Assembly: GCA_013396655.1 (NCBI GenBank)
Contig: WBMV01008225.1
Coordinates: 717,928 to 781,927, forward strand
Direction: 5' to 3'
DNA from: Campylorhamphus procurvoides
Lineage: Eukaryota > Chordata > Aves > Passeriformes > Dendrocolaptidae
DNA length: 64,000 nt
Translations under genes and position numbers: made by a program
Notes under the pieces: generated by a model
Told to the model about the DNA's origin: nothing
The model's database searches: none
Seen by the model: the letters and a program-made list of their open reading frames with translations, nothing else
Shown here: positions 25,601 to 37,002 of the stretch, one piece after another
Layout of the letters: each line of letters begins with the position of its first letter
Numbering within the stretch: position 1 is the first letter of the stretch

Positions 25601-28600
25601 TCTGGCTGAACTCTAGAGTGGGAAGTGCAAGACTTTAAGGACTAAACAGGACAGAGACAGCTCCGAGGCACGGTGCTCAGCCTCTCATTTCCCCATGCCT
25701 CCAGGGCAGCTGGGCTGAGACTCTTGCTCTGCCTGCGATTTTCAAAAGCTTGTACAGCCAGGCATGGTGTGGTTGCACCAGGCTGGCAGCTCCCCCATCC
25801 CTGCCTCCCCTGCTGGAGGTGTTCTTCACTCCCGACAGGTTCCCAGGGAGGTTTTACTCCTCTTCAGATGGCAAGAACCTGACCTGATGGAGGCTGGTCC
25901 TTAGGAAGACAAAGGAAGGTCTATTAGTCATTGCCCATTTCTTTATTTATTTTGAAGTATTTCCTGGTTTCAGTGTTGTACAATGTTTACCAAAGACGAG
26001 CAGCCAAAGTAAACCACACGAATGAAAAATTGCAAATGAAAGAGCCAGTCGCACGGCACAGCTGGTCTCTTGCCTCTGTTTCAGTCTTTTCAGATTAGGT
26101 GCTCATCTGGTGTTCTCCTGCAGATAGGCTTGTAAGGAATCACCCTGGGACAAACCTGCCTTGATACGTAGCCACCGGCAGAAAGCTGAGGCAGGTCTGG
26201 AAAGACTCTCCAGCAAGAGGAGGGATTAATGTGCCTGCTTGTTAACTTTGGCAGAATGTGTAGTTGTTGTTGTGCCAGCAGTTAGGGAGAGCAATTGGTG
26301 AGGAATTATTTTATGATTGGTGGTGTTCCTGGAGGATGGGGGGCTGGGGGTGTGGCTGGAGGCCTTTCTACAGGGAGTAAAAGGCAGAGCAGAGCACAAA
26401 GTGGTTCCTTCATGGATGACAGGCTGTTTTGACATGGGGGGCCAAAATGAATGGAAATGTTCTCTTGTCCCTTAATCCAGTTGCAGACCTGACTCACCCA
26501 GCCTGAGTTACTGGTATCAATGTTGTGAGAAGTTATGAGCTCACAGATTTCTTGTCCAGCAAACCAGCTTACTGGCTCCTTGCTGAGTTCCCCCTGAAAT
26601 GGAAAGGGCTGCCCAGCCTGGAAACAGGATTTCTCCACCTGCAGAAACAGGGAACAAGCCAAACTCACTCACAAGCTGTGTTTCATCATGACAAATGGGA
26701 GAAATACTTATTTTACAGAAAAGTTTAGACTGCTAAACAGTAGGGGAGAGGAGTCCAGCCAGCCTTCACTTTATCCATCCCTTCTTCTGTTACTCATTGC
26801 TTTTTTGTTAGTGACTCTTTAAAGATTCTATTCAGCTGGAAGGCTTTGCAAATACCAGAGAGGACACTGTCAGATGGGAACATGGAGTCACCAGAGAGAT
26901 GACCAAGAAAGATTCTTCTCAGCAGAGGGTTGTGCATCTCAGTCTGCTTTGCTTGGCTTTTTGGTCCCAGATGTTAGCTGAGAACAAAGAGTTCAAGAAA
27001 TCAGCCCCAGAGAAACAAAGTACTCCGAAGACTGATTTTAAGGGAAATTTGTTGAAACTATTAATCATGGAACATACAGGAAATTAATTTCAAATGATGT
27101 AATAAAAATAGCACATGAAAGAAGTGCAAATGTAACATAATTTCTATAAATAGAAAAGAATATTTATGCTGACACTTGTGTAAGTTATAAGCTGAAGACA
27201 AACCAGTCTGTTGAGTAAGAGTTGTTAAACACTGGATAGTAAGACACAAAGAAACAAAGATCTTCTTGTGCCCTCAGGTGCACACTTCATGGTGAGTTAT
27301 GCATTGAAGGAATATGACCTGAATTGGTCAAAGGTAAGAGGGTGAATCTGATTTGATGCTCTTTCTCATGGCAGAGCACATGTAAGGTAGACAAGTTCTA
27401 TTACCCTATGGTTATCTGAACCAACTTATTCTTGTCCTGTAGTTTCAGCTATGGAGATGGAAGTTGGTTGTTTTTACTGCTTTTTTACCTGATTTTTCTT
27501 TGATTCCTCTTTTTATGACAACTCTTCTGTCCAAAAGCTGCAAACTGCAGAGCAAATTATTTCAAAGCATAAGTTGCCATGCATCCTACACTTATTAGAT
27601 ACCTACAAAAGTCTTTTTAGCAATAGTACAACCCTCTCTTGCAATCTTTGTGTAAGTTTCCTGCTTGGTTTCAAGTGAAGAGCAGGATTTTTTTGGTTTT
27701 CTGTTGTCCTGCACTTGAAATCACCTATTGCACCAGGTGTTTGGTCTCTGCTGTAGTTCCTAAGTCCTGTGAAAAGGCCTACAGGATCAGCAATGCTTCT
27801 GGGCAATCACTGTTGGAGTAATGGGAGACTGCTAGGGAAGCACTTTTCCCTTTCAAGTCCATGCCATTGCTGCCCAACCTGTGGTCTCTTTCCTCAGTTG
27901 CACACCATGACCAGCCAGAAACCACTGGGTTGAAACAAAACCTGAAGAAATCAAAGCAAAGCATTTCCCATCAAAGTTGTTGACTGAATCTACCACTGTG
28001 GGTCAGTGTGGTCAGCTGTGATGGGCTGTGTCACAGCCACCTTCAGACCGCCCTGGCTGCACCTGCATGGCCATGGCACAACTATGTTCTTCATGTGACA
28101 TCCAGGTAACTCACTTTGGATGTTAGAGAGGAATTGAAAACAGTAGAAAACACCTTGGTTTTGAAGTTGATCCCCTAGTGTTGTGTGTTCCTTTCTGTAG
28201 ATACTGTGATAAAGGCAAAAAGGCATCTTGCAGCGCAGGCACAAATTACATGGTCTTTTCTGGATCTGTCACTGCTAAGCTGGTAGTGTTACACTCAAGA
28301 AAACCTACAGAAGAGCAAGGAATGCAATCTGAGGATAATTTAGGAGGAATGATTAAAATAGCTGAGTGTGTGCTTGAAAATCAGCTTGGGGCGTCTGTTT
28401 GCAATCATGTTCAAATTCAGAATGCTAGAGAATGGTCAGATATTGGAAATATCTTATTATTTGAAGGGGGTTTAGTGGCCCTATTAGGGAGCACAAGCAC
28501 TTTTCAAATACTTAGTGACATCTTTTTATGATCGTGCTTTTCATTTTTAGTAAAAATTATGTTTTCATGGGTGTTTACAATTCCGTTGTAGTCAAGCTTC

Positions 28601-31600
28601 TAACAAGTTTGTTTAAAAAATCATACAGTTGCAAAAGAAGACAGTAGAAATAATCCCTGCAAGAAACTCACAAAACATGTCAATTTTTCCGGTGGAAAAA
28701 AATGCACTAGATTTTTTTCCTGTATCTTAAAAATATGGGGCTTTGATAGGCTATGAATTCTGAAGAGTACCTACACTGAAGAAAGGACTTCTGAGGTCTT
28801 GAATAACTGCACAAAAAGATTTGGAATTGAGTTGTTTTCGTTTTCTGAATTCTGCTGTCATGTCTGAAATATTTCATTGCGTGAGATACAGAGGGAGGCA
28901 GCAGCTGAATGCAAAACCTGAACTACCTGTGCAAAATACATCCTGGCATTGTCTTTTTTGGGATGAATACCAAATCTTGATATTTTTATGGTACATGATA
29001 ATGAGCTGCTTCATTTCCTGCTCAGATTTTTGCTCAACACGATTTTTTTTTTAAATAACAAGCAATTAAATATGTATCTCTGCATCCCAGCAAAGTGTTT
29101 TCCACCTCCATACAGGAAACAAACTGTTTCTGCAATGACTTGGTCCCATTCCGAGGAATGTTTCCCTTCCATTAAAAAAACAAAACAATACACAAACCCC
29201 AACAAAAAAAATCCCCCCAAAACACTGGAAAATAAAAGCACTTTTTTCATCCTATTAGCACTAGATAGGCGTAAGCATGAGATGTTTCTATGTGTTCCTC
29301 TGAATGAGGCCAAACAATGTTTGCTGAACCTTTTCCACACTGAAATTCACTTAAATGACACATGCATATCCCTTTGTCCAGCCTTTCTTGAAGGAGCTTT
29401 TACTTGGAGCTGATCAGAGCTTTTTTCCCTCCTTAGGGGAATTTCCAGTACCAGGGTGCTAAACCCTAACTTCCTCACAACAGCCTGCCAGTGATGGCTT
29501 GCACCTGGTGGGCTGTGACAGGGTATTTTCCCTCCTGGTGAGCTGAAATGAAGCAGAAGCTGTCCAAAAAGTGAGCATAAGAGACTCCATTCCTCTCTCT
29601 CCCCAACCCCTCCCTGGGCAGCCTGTGCCTTGTAGAGTACTTGAGGACTGCAGCCCTGGGGTACCTGCAGCAGCCCTGATGGCTGGGAATGCACTGGGGG
29701 CACAGCACTGTCTCAGCACAGGCAGGTTTGGTGCCTGCTGGCAGCCCAGAGCCATGAGTGCTTGTGGCTCTGTCCAGAAACATGCAAAATCTTTGTTTGG
29801 AAATAGAAATGGCCTTTTTTTTTAAACTAGAAATATTGATTAGGTCTCCAAATACCTCTCTGGGCAGCCCATAACAGGGGGACTATATGACCTCTATTGT
29901 ATAGTCTGGGATGCAGCAAAGAAAACTGATTGAATCAAAAGCAAGAAAGATGTAGAACAAAGAAAAAAGTCCTTCAAAATACCATGTGAGTGGTACTTGG
30001 GAAAGCTACAAAAAGGTATTTCCTGAAGGTCTCTAAATAAACTTAAGAATTAGCTTTGTACACTGATGTTAAACCAATTAACACCATGAAAATTGCAGAA
30101 AATATTTTACAAGAAAATATGTTTTCCAGATTATAACTGTTTTCAGGGGATGGATCCCCAGCAGCAGCAAGCTGGGAGCCTATCTGCCCGAGTACATTTG
30201 GGCTGATCTCTGTTTCAGGTTTCTGAGTTCTACAGGTTGATTGGGCTCCATCTGGAGTGCCTGTAGAGACCTAGGACTGGGAATATGGGAAGTGTAAGGG
30301 CTGGTGCAGTCAAGCTGGTCTGTAAGAAAAGCTGAGGTCAAGGTGCTCTGAGCAACATGAGTTTTGGGCACCTGCCTCCATGTGTGGTTCCCATCCCTGC
30401 ATCTTCTCTGGGAGTTGAATCCCTTCCAAAGGGATGCCGAAAGCTCTGGGTGGTACTCAAAGGAAGTTATACTCAACCAAATGTATTTCCAGACAGATCT
30501 CTCCAACATGTGCACCGAGAAAGATGATCAGTTGTTGGTATCAGCTTTCTATCTTGCCTTTCACTCTGCAGCATGCCAGGAAGCCCCATGCCAGACATGG
30601 GTGCCATTCATCCCAGTGTGTGTCCAGTGCTTGTGTGCAGCTGAGCTACTCATCAGCATGCTGGACTGGCATCCAGCCCTCTGAAGGTTGCAGGAGTGAG
30701 CAGCAATGGTTGTGGGGACCCATTCTGTGTGAGTTGTCTCAGAATTCTCATTTTGGAGTAACAAATCTGTGCAGTGATGATAATGGGATTTTGTGTTTTT
30801 GCCATAATGGTCTTAAGAACAGGAGGTTAAAAGCTGGTGATTTTTAACATTATCGTAACAGAAAATATGTATTTACTGTTCATTAATGGAAAATTCTAAT
30901 ATTCCTCTAAGAGATAAATTTTTTCAGCCCACCTAAAGTGCAAAGTAAGAAAGAAACTGCATTGTCCAGCTTTTCCTTGCAGGTAGGCTGCTTTCTGTTG
31001 ATGCAGTTTCCTTGGGTGTCAAGAATTTGTCAGGAATACTTTGGCAGAAATGACGTACTTTCTCTTGTTGAGTCATGCTGAGACAACTGTTCTAAACAAA
31101 TGAAACTTTCCATGTTATTAGAATAAGCTTTGGTGTCTTAGCCTGCAAACTTCCCTGTTAGCTGCTGTTCAGTTAAAACAGAAAATCAGTGTCATGTTTT
31201 TCTGACGGAATGCTTCCAGAAAGGATATGATAAAAATAAACCAATAACTGCTTCCTTGGCATAGGCAGTCCCGTAGGCTGGCTGTTGAATGACTAACCAG
31301 TTACACGGCATTATCGTGCCCTGCCCCAACTACAGGGTAAGGATTGCCCAGAAGAAAAACAAAGGAAATCAGTTCCTTTGCATTTATACTTTCAGTCTGA
31401 AGATCTAACAAGGGGATTGAGCAGCTGGCAGAGTAGGCCTGATATAGAACATGACAAAGTTCGAATTGTTTATTTTTCATTATCATGTTCCTTTTTATTG
31501 TAGTTTGAACGTGAATACCCGAAGTCCTGCAAGTCAGATTAAAGCGCAGGCACCATCAATGCATGCCAAGGCTCTGCTTCCAGGACTGTGAAAGGATGCC

Positions 31601-32340
31601 AAGCCATTCTGCTTTCAGTTAAGCAACTATTATGCCTCCTGCTCCAAAGAGTGTAATCACACATTTGACCATTGGTGTTTCCTTGCCATCTGTTTCCAGT
31701 GGGGCTTCGGGTAAGAGCACCCCAGCTTCAGTCTATCTGGCACCGCTGCAGTCAAGCTGACACACTGACACATCCTGGTTACCAGGGGTAAGTATCAGGA
31801 AGCAGTTTTGTGCTGTTTGCAGGGATTTGGAATGTGCTTCTGCTCACTTCACAGACCGGTCAATAGGTTCATGCACTCCCTCCCTTTTCTACTGCTTCTG
31901 CTTTTAGTTTGAGGTGGGGTGTCACCTGGGTTGGGGCCCTTCTGCACTGCTCACTTGTCCTGTCGCAGCAGGAAAACAACAAGCAGCTCTGAGTGTGGAC
32001 GCTGATATAGAGGAGGAAAGAGAGGGGACAGGCTGCAGGAGCCTCTCATGTGAGACTGGGGAGGGGAAGTGCTTAAAGAATGCAACATGCTCAGACTGCT
32101 GCAGAAGATGGAGCAGTCTGTATCTCATGCTCGCAGAGGGGAGAGGGCTGCAGGAAGCCAGCAACTGGAGTCCCATTGTAAAGTCACGTTTCCTGACTAA
32201 CACAACATATGCAGGAAGAGGAGGCAGTGGGGATATAACAGTGAAATAACCCTTGTAACTCTGATGCCAGACTGACTGAAGATTAGCGTTGCCACTTGGT
32301 TTGTGGTTTCTGATCAAATTCATCCCTGTGTGGTCCTGTC

Positions 32341-32400
32341 CCATATATATATGCACATATATATGCACACACACATATATATGTAAATATATATTTGTTT
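32341..32400 (+). repeat. TA/CA compound microsatellite
   Basis: Blocks of ATATAT alternate with GCACAC units over about 55 bp. It lies in intergenic DNA 4.6 kb upstream of the TLR2A coding exon and is likely length-variable. Confidence 0.8.
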
Positions 32401-35137
32401 CTACATTTATTTTGCTCAACACTCATCTAATAAAGCTCCCCCTCACCAGCTGCTGCCCTGTCTTTCAGCAGCAGTGTATTAGTGGAAAAGGGTGGTGGCA
32501 AAGCAGCAATTTACTTATGGAGAAGGGTTGTGACAGGAGCCTGTCCTTCTGACAGCAGAGCCAGTGCAGGGACCTGTCACTGAGCAGTGGGAAGCAGGAA
32601 TGTTGAACAGTTTGTAGCTGGGGATCAGGGAAGAGCTGGCTGAGAGAAATGCTACTGCTTATGCTGCTCTTGGATAAACAGGAACATTTGGAGAAAGACA
32701 GCTTAAAAAATGATGACAACATCTCTATCTTAGCCCTATCTCCTGCTGGCAAAGGCTTGTGTGGTGTCTCTGCTTGGAACATCTGCAGTTGCAAAAGCAC
32801 AGGCTTGTTGCACATACACGCACTTCTGTTGGGGAAAAGTAATGTAGGTGAAGGCATGTGACTTTTTATAAATGCTGTAAAAGAGGAAAGTTAATCATAG
32901 CTTAAACTTGGAGGAGGAGAAAAAGCACTCATGAGGTACAAGTTTGTTCACTGCTGAACATGCGGTAACTCTGGAGAAAAAGCCAGTGAAGGATATTCTT
33001 ACCTTAAAAGTCAGCAGCTTTCTCCTGTTTTAGACTCTGATTTCAAAAGAAGTTGTTTTGAGTCATGCTGCAGCTCAATTTGGAAGCTGATATTCTGGGA
33101 GGCAGGTGGTTGGTACCTTGCCTCTGTGTGGGGAGTGGCTTGTGGAGGGCATTTCTGGCTGCCTTGAGCATTCTCAGACCTTTCTGACTGCAGATAGCAT
33201 GATAAATCCTGACAAATTGACCTGGAATCAGAGAGACAAGCAGAGACAGATGAAGAGAGAGAGACAGAAGTTGTGCTGCTTTTAGACTTTTTTTCCTACT
33301 GAAGGAAGCAAGCAGAAGGGCCACCCCAATTTCTTGGCTTTTTAAGCAGCTTGCTGAAATTAACTGCTAGATTTGTGAACTGTGATATGGTCACACCAGT
33401 CTTTCTCTCTGAGAGAAACCTGGCCCAGTGTACAGCCTTTATGAGAGCTGGCTGAGCCTGGATATTAGGAGAAAGTTGTTACTTTTAAAAAACAGGCACT
33501 TAGCTCAAGTCTCCATGAATATGTGGTGATGGAGCTGTAACAGATAGGAGAGTGTGCCCATTTCACATTCAGTGATGTACATGGCCTCATCTATGGTCTC
33601 CTTTTCCAAAGCTCCTCACAAATTTAACTAAAATTATTCAACTTTATCAAGGAGTTGCAATTTGATTACAAAGATTTATAGGAACGAGTCTCATTGAACC
33701 CAGAATTAACATTAAGAAAACTGAAAATCTTCCCTGTTAATGAACAAGAACCATTTCAGCTGAGAGGTTCTAGAGGGAAGAGGTAGCTTTGGGGAAGTTG
33801 ATGACATCTCTAAAAGACCGTTTCCCCTCTCCACTGTGTCTCACAGCTGCTTTGCCTCTATTTTACAGTGTTGTTATGCTTATCAACTCTCCTCTGTAGC
33901 AGACAGAAAATACAAAGCAGTCTTTCAATTTCTTTTTTTTTTTTTGAAAAGTGACAAGTTCTTAACCTAATATACAATGCTATTGGCAGTACAGTGGGAC
34001 TGAAGGTTGCTAAGAGCAACTTGGGCTCTCCGTGGGCTTTGCCACTGTTGAGCACACAGATGCTGTTGTGGGCCCTCTGACATGTGTCAGGAATCAGTCT
34101 GTCTGTCTGCTCTCAGGCAGGTACTTCTTGGTGCAAGAGGGCAGCAGACTGTGACAATTTCTGATCACAGGAAAAAAAAATGGAAACTGCAGTAGGAATC
34201 TTTGGTGTTTGAATTTAACTGACTTCCCTTTCAGAGCTGGTAGGAAGACTCCCTGCCCCTTTATGCAAGCAGCATACTTGGCTATTTGAGCAACCTTATG
34301 TTTCTATTCCTCCATTTAAACCTCCTCTCAAAATTGCCTTTGATGTTTGGAGAGGGATACTTTCTTCAAACTGTGTTTTGTGTTTCAGACAGAATATCAT
34401 TCCCATTCTTATACATTTTCTATTTGTTCACAACATATGACTGCAGTGTTCTAGGAAATTAAATGTGTTGAGTATTTCTCTAGTACTCTCCTTGACTAAA
34501 AAAATTGACTCCAACACTTATATCAATGTATGTAACACTCTATATATTGATCATAAACTTACACAATATAATAACTTCGTTGTGCTGAGGTGTTCTGTTA
34601 CTCAGCACAGTAAACAAGCTTCCAGGGCCTACCAAACAAGTATTGAAACTAGAGATACAGGAAGGTGAATGCAGTTCTGCCTAGGAACTATTTCTGCTCT
34701 TAATACTGGAGGAAGTGATTGTGAAAGAATGACTTGCGCAAAATGGTTACATCAGCCTTTCCAGCAATAGGAGCTGACTGACAGGAGAGGGACTGACACT
34801 GAATTTCACCTTGCAAAGAAGAGAGAACAACAACAATCTGTGCTCATTTTTGTGTCCCCAGTCAGTAGCACAGACAGAATTGGTTGAAATGTGAGTCTGA
34901 AGGGCATGCCATGCGTGCTGAGCAATCCTAAACTCTTCAGAAGCCATGATTTCCTTAGGGGAGCCTCCACTAAAGAGAAGCCATGCAAACTGGTATGCTT
35001 CACTAGCTGAGTAGTTAAAGGACTCTGGGAAACTGAACATAAATTTTTGTTTGAGAACAAGTTGAAATATTTTCTCACTTCAGGATTGTCACCTCATCAG
35101 ACTGGCCAAAAATTTCCAGCTTTTTTTTTGTTTGCAG

Positions 35138-35214
35138 GTAGGAGGTGACCATTCGGATGCCAGAGTATGTGGTCAGCACACAAGGAGACTGAAACACAGC
35201 ATGCAGTACACAAG
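35138..35214 (+). ncRNA. TLR2A: Possible non-coding 5' UTR exon of TLR2A
   Basis: A strong acceptor (T9, G, TTTGCAG ending at 35137) and a perfect donor (AAG then GTAAGT at 35215) bracket 77 bases. Vertebrate TLR2 genes usually have the whole coding region in the last exon with one or more untranslated exons upstream, and the coding exon here has its own acceptor at 36998. The call rests on splice signals and position only; transcription is not shown. Confidence 0.4.
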
Positions 35215-35750
35215 GTAAGTAGTTAACCTCTGCTTGTTCAGGTTTGTGGGTACTGTTCGTCTGCAGTACGGGAACTGTTTATAGTTAAAACTTGTGAGCT
35301 TCACAATGGCAAAATGTTCTTTGGCCCCTGTGGTATGAAACACAGCCCTTCTTTACTTTGAAATCAATATTGTTCTAATTACATTCAGTGTTTATATGGT
35401 GGTGGTAACTTCCAATTCCCACCTATTAATGGTGTTGTTTTACGGAAAAGAGTGATAGACTTGTTTCATTACATATCAGTTTGTTCTGCCTTGCCAGTAA
35501 AGAATGTAAATTGTTTATACAGTGTACAAAAGGGTGTGGCAGGAGCCTATGCCGCTCTGCTTTTAGAAGCTCTGAGCCTGGTGAGACTCCATGCAGGGGA
35601 ACCCCATTTCTCTTCCAGGAAAGTGTGTGGTGTTGGAAGCCGCAGCTGACTCAAAGGGTCAGGAGGGGGACCGTGCTCTCTTTGGGCTTCTGCCTGCCAG
35701 GTAGCCATACAAAATAGGCAGGTTGGCACTGCAAAGACTGTGAGCATTTG

Positions 35751-36676
35751 GAATCATAGAATCACAGAATAACTTTGGTTTAAAAAGACCCTTAAGATCA
35801 TGAAGTCCAACCATTAACCAAACACTGCCAAGTCCACCAGTAAGCCATGTCCCTAAGCACCACGTCTTCATGTCTTTTAAATACCTCCAGGGACAATGAC
35901 TCACCACTTCCCTGGTCAGCCTGTGCCAGTGCTTGACCACACTTTCTGTGAAGAAATTTTTCTTAATATCCAATCTAAACCTCCCCTGGTGCAACTTCAG
36001 GCCATTTCCTCTTGTCCTGCCACTTGTTACCTGGGAGAAGATACCAATCCCCTGACTACTGCCTCTGTTCAGGTAGTTGCAGAGAGTGATAAGGTCCCCC
36101 TTGAGCCTCCTTTTCTCCAGGATAAACAACCCCAGCTCCCTCAGCTGCTCCTCATTAGACTTACTTTCTAGACCCTTCACTGTCTTCATTGCCCTTCTCT
36201 GGACACGCTCCAGAACTTCAATGTCTTTCTTGAAGTGAGGGGCCCAAAACTCAATACAGGATTTGAGGGACAGTTTCACCAGTGTCAAGTACAGGGGTAC
36301 TTTCACTGCCCTGGTCCTGTGGGGCACTCTTATTTCTGATACAAGCCAAGATGCAATTGACCTTCTTGTCCACCTGGGCACACTGCTATCTCAAGTTCAG
36401 ATGGCTGTTGACCAGAACCTCTGTATCTTTTTCTGTTGGGCAGCTTTCCAGCCACTCATGTAGCGCTGCATGGGGTTGTTGTGACCCAAGCACAGCACAT
36501 GGCACTTCAGTTTATTGAGCCTCATGCCATTGGGCTTGGCCCGTGGATCCTTCCAATTCAGATCCTTCTGTAGAGCCTCCTTACCCTTCAGCAGATCAAC
36601 ACTCCCACCCCCCCAGTCTTGTCTGCAAACCGACCAAGTGTGCACTCGATCGCTTGTCTAATTTATTGATGATCTA
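35751..36676 (-). mobile_element. CR1 LINE, minus orientation, upstream of TLR2A
   Basis: A 0.9-kb 5'-truncated CR1 whose 3' end is at 35751, where the plus strand shows the typical AATCATAGAATCACAGAAT repeat. On the minus strand an open stretch from about 36381 encodes the ORF2 C-terminal region with [38 protein letters not shown] and [20 protein letters not shown] in the expected order. The upstream part (36300-36676) continues CR1-like, including the GGGTTGTTGTGACCCAAGCA segment. It sits about 320 bp 5' of the TLR2A coding exon acceptor, between that exon and the possible untranslated exon. Confidence 0.93.
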
Positions 36677-36976
36677 ACCATCTTCCCCTGTTAGGGCTGA
36701 AACATTCAGCTGTAGCTTCTTTGCTGAGAGAGATAAAAGAGGCAAGAGCCATAACCAATGTGCATATGAAAAGGTGGGACATTAAGAATGCTCATCTATG
36801 ACTGTTGAGATGTGATATGGCTGCACTCCAGAGATGAGCAGTCCACCATGTTTACAGGGCTGAGAAGCTGAAGTAGGAGAGGAAGACTGACATCACAGGA
36901 TAGCTCTTACCAAAAAAAAAGAAAAAAAAATTAAATAGGTTTCAGTTGCTGTTCAAAACTAAAATTTAACATTACC

Positions 36977-37002
36977 TTCTTTTATTTGTTTTCTACAGCA
37001 AA
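36977..37002 (+). promoter_or_regulatory. TLR2A: TLR2A coding-exon acceptor and start context
   Basis: A T-rich tract ending TTCTACAG (36991-36998) is followed by CAAA and the ATG at 37003. This fixes the start: the ATG is the first after the acceptor, with A at -3. A pure A/G-rich stretch (36911-36930) lies upstream. Confidence 0.75.

Larger units (their letters stand above)
15236..35137. other. Intergenic region TMEM131L to TLR2A, no protein gene supported
   Basis: About 20 kb of mixed composition. Short open frames occur on both strands, but none forms a recognisable domain or a phase-consistent exon chain. GC-rich stretches near 18.7-20.0 kb and 29.4-29.8 kb carry overlapping open frames in several frames at once, which is what GC-rich non-coding DNA gives. 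Named items inside are the CR1 remnant near 16.2 kb, a T/G-rich tract at 22536-22645, an A-rich stretch at about 29173-29230 and the TA/CA repeat at 32341-32400. Upstream non-coding exons or the promoter of TLR2A may lie here unseen. Confidence 0.6.

Noticed and set aside
31700..31787. Possible untranslated exon with donor GTAAGT at 31788
   Set aside because: The donor is good but the acceptor choice is ambiguous and nothing else supports it; too weak to list as a feature.
35659..36381. 240-codon minus-strand open frame as a host gene
   Set aside because: Its translation is the CR1 ORF2 C-terminal region followed by read-through into flanking DNA; annotated as the mobile element.
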